A DNA stretch of 64,000 bases from Chloroflexota bacterium (GTDB lineage Bacteria > Chloroflexota > Anaerolineae > Aggregatilineales > Phototrophicaceae): NCBI GenBank assembly GCA_016223085.1, contig JACRPS010000008.1:124001-188000 (forward strand), read 5' to 3'. The notes below the pieces were generated by a model that saw only the letters and a list, made by a program, of their open reading frames with translations, searched no databases and was not told the DNA's origin. The translations under genes were made by a program, and so were the position numbers. Of this stretch, positions 62,525-64,000 are shown one piece after another. Every line of letters begins with the position of its first letter. The stretch's first letter is position 1.

Positions 62525-63550
62525 ATGAAACGATTGTTTGCTATATTGTTAATCCTGCTGCCGCTGGCGCTGGTGGGCGCGCAGGATGAGCCTTTACACG
62601 TTATCACTACCTCGAACATTCTGGCCGACGTGGCGCGGAATGTCGGCGGCGACCGGGTGATGGTGGACTCGCTCATCCCGCCCGGCGCGGACGGCCATGC
62701 CTGGCAGCCGACACCGAGCGACGTGCTGAAGGTGGCGCGCGCCGATCTGGTGCTGGCGGTTGGGGTGGGTTACGAAACATTTTTAGGACAGTTGGTGGAA
62801 AACGCGGCGGACGTGCCGCAGGTCATCGTTTCCAGCGGCATCCCGATTCTGCCCTTTGCCGGCCACGATGAGGCCGAAACGGCAGAATCAACACCGGAAG
62901 CCGGGCATGATGACGCGGAATACATCGGCGTGTATGGAGAGGCGGGCGTGTGCGAGGACGACCATACCCAGGCAGCGACTGCCGAAGCCGATCACGCTAA
63001 TGAGGAGGCGCCCGGCCAGTGTGACCCCCATGTGTGGACGGACCCGACCAACGTCATGATCTGGGTGGATAATATCGCGGACGCTCTGGCGCAAACTGAC
63101 CCCGCCAATGCCGAGGTTTACCGCGCCAACGCTACCGCGTATCAGGAGCAGTTGGCGGCGCTGGATGCGGAGGTGGCCGCGATGCTGGCGGAAGTGCCGG
63201 AAGCGCGGCGCGTGCTGGTGACCAACCACGAATTTTTGGGGTACTTCGCCCATCGGTACGGGTTTAAGGTGGTGGGCGGCATTCTTGGCGCGACCACGCT
63301 GGAAGAACCCGACCCGCAGCGGTTGGCTGCGCTGGCAACCGAGGTGAAAGCGTTGGGCGTGCCGGCGATCTTCGCCGAAGTGTCGGCCAACAGCCCGTTT
63401 GCGCAGGTGATCGCGCAGGAAGCCGGTATCCGCGTAGTGTCCAACCTGTACAGCGAGTCCCTGAGCGACATAAACGGGCCAGCCGCAACTTACCTGGATT
63501 ACTTGCGTTACAACGCGCAGACGATTGCGGACGCGCTGAAGCCAGTATAA
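62525..63550 (+). CDS. znuA: zinc/manganese ABC transporter substrate-binding protein
   Basis: 341 aa. Signal peptide (LFAILLILLPLALVGAQ). Cluster A-I metal-binding protein fold: first His in GADGHAWQPTPSDV, a mobile His/Asp/Glu-rich loop (about 115-165, e.g. CEDDHTQ), His in CDPHVWTDPTNV, His in TNHEFLGYFAHRYG and a distal Asp in SLSDINGPA. The His-rich loop favours zinc. Paired with the ATPase gene that follows after ~50 bases and with the Fur regulator upstream. Confidence 0.94.
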   Translation: MKRLFAILLILLPLALVGAQDEPLHVITTSNILADVARNVGGDRVMVDSLIPPGADGHAWQPTPSDVLKVARADLVLAVGVGYETFLGQLVENAADVPQVIVSSGIPILPFAGHDEAETAESTPEAGHDDAEYIGVYGEAGVCEDDHTQAATAEADHANEEAPGQCDPHVWTDPTNVMIWVDNIADALAQTDPANAEVYRANATAYQEQLAALDAEVAAMLAEVPEARRVLVTNHEFLGYFAHRYGFKVVGGILGATTLEEPDPQRLAALATEVKALGVPAIFAEVSANSPFAQVIAQEAGIRVVSNLYSESLSDINGPAATYLDYLRYNAQTIADALKPV

Positions 63551-63562
63551 GCAGGCTTTTGT

Positions 63563-63590
63563 AGATCAGCCGCAGGTTTGAATCTGTGGC
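63563..63590. repeat. GCCGCAGG palindrome between znuA and the ATPase gene
   Basis: AGATCA-GCCGCAGGTTTGAATCTGTGGC; imperfect, same flank as the copy at 49811-49838. Confidence 0.6.
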
Positions 63591-63601
63591 AGGACGGCAC
63601 C

Positions 63602-64000
63602 ATGATTGACGTACAACCGCAGGAACAAACCATAACCTCGGACGCTGGTGAGGCAATCTTGCAGACGCGCGGGCTGACGGTGGGTTATCACGGCCAGCCG
63701 CGAGCGATTGAGAACGTGAGCTTCAGCGTCCACGCCGGGGAGCGCGTGGCAATCATTGGCCCGAACGGCGCGGGCAAATCCACGCTGGTGAAGGCGATCA
63801 TGGGGTTGACGCCACCACAGCGCGGACAGATTATCCTGCCGGAGAATTTGCGCCTCGGTTACGTGCCGCAGCACGAAAGCGTGGACTGGAACTTTCCAGT
63901 AACGGTGCGCGACGTCGTGATGATGGGACGCGTACAGCAAATTGGCCTGTTCCGCTGGCCGACGCGCGCTCACTGGCGCATTGTCGACTCAGCGCTGGCG
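63602..64000 (+). CDS. znuC: metal ABC transporter ATP-binding protein (5' part, runs off the window)
   Basis: First 133 codons of an ABC ATPase: Walker A GPNGAGKST, Q-loop LGYVPQHESVDWNFPVTVRDVVMMGR typical of MntB/ZnuC-type importers. It completes a znuA-znuC unit; the permease gene is presumably beyond the window. Not in the ORF track because it is open at the end. AGGACGGCACC precedes the ATG. Confidence 0.93.
   Translation, partial: MIDVQPQEQTITSDAGEAILQTRGLTVGYHGQPRAIENVSFSVHAGERVAIIGPNGAGKSTLVKAIMGLTPPQRGQIILPENLRLGYVPQHESVDWNFPVTVRDVVMMGRVQQIGLFRWPTRAHWRIVDSALA

Overview
The window looks like a chromosomal segment of a Chloroflexota bacterium, probably Anaerolineae-like. This is an inference from the high GC content, the run of RRM RNA-binding proteins, a PAS-STAS (RsbR-type) regulator, large PAS kinases, PknB-type kinase, and the gene order of the ribosomal cluster; no 16S gene is present to confirm it.

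Layout. 0-21 kb holds mixed housekeeping and envelope genes: a PAS-STAS protein, an ABC exporter whose permease appears fused to a SpoIIM-like domain, two small RRM proteins, a large unrecognised membrane protein, an M42 peptidase, lgt, a CDP-alcohol phosphatidyltransferase, tRNA-Pro(CGG), an HtrA-type protease, an SGNH protein, a PQQ-type sugar dehydrogenase, a P-loop kinase, mazG, a GNAT acetyltransferase, a cupin and an M28 peptidase. 21.0-42.8 kb (all minus strand) is one contiguous str-S10-spc-alpha-S13 ribosomal superoperon: rpsL-rpsG-fusA-tuf-rpsJ-rplCDWB-rpsS-rplV-rpsC-rplP-rpmC-rpsQ-rplNXE-rpsNH-rplFR-rpsE-rpmD-rplO-secY-adk-map-rpmJ-rpsMK-rpoA-rplQ-truA-rplM-rpsI, closed by a strong intrinsic terminator at about 20.9 kb. 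Two genes normally found in this string, infA (between map and rpmJ) and rpsD (between rpsK and rpoA), are absent; their slots hold repeats.

43-59.5 kb holds an MFS transporter, a PknB-type Ser/Thr kinase with an unusual extracytoplasmic part, small secreted and WD40 lipoproteins, a methyltransferase, def, a cNMP/bacterial-PH membrane protein, a MarR regulator, a redoxin-fold protein without the catalytic cysteine, a nine-PAS soluble histidine kinase and an isocitrate/isopropylmalate dehydrogenase. 59.6-60.6 kb is an AT-richer patch with a proline-rich small protein and a decayed FRG-domain gene. 60.6-64 kb has a GT4 glycosyltransferase, a Fur-family regulator and the start of a zinc/manganese ABC importer (znuA-znuC), with palindromic operator candidates between regulator and transporter.

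The most striking non-coding feature is a dense set of two structured repeat families. Family 1 is a ~28-30 bp palindrome with conserved ends (GTAGGG...CCCTAC) and interchangeable self-complementary cores. Family 2 is a ~65-110 bp imperfect hairpin built of heptamer-like units (TCAGTTT-type left arm, AACTGA-type right arm). Inside the ribosomal superoperon almost every wide gap is filled by one family or the other, and several genes have their stop codon inside or directly against a repeat.
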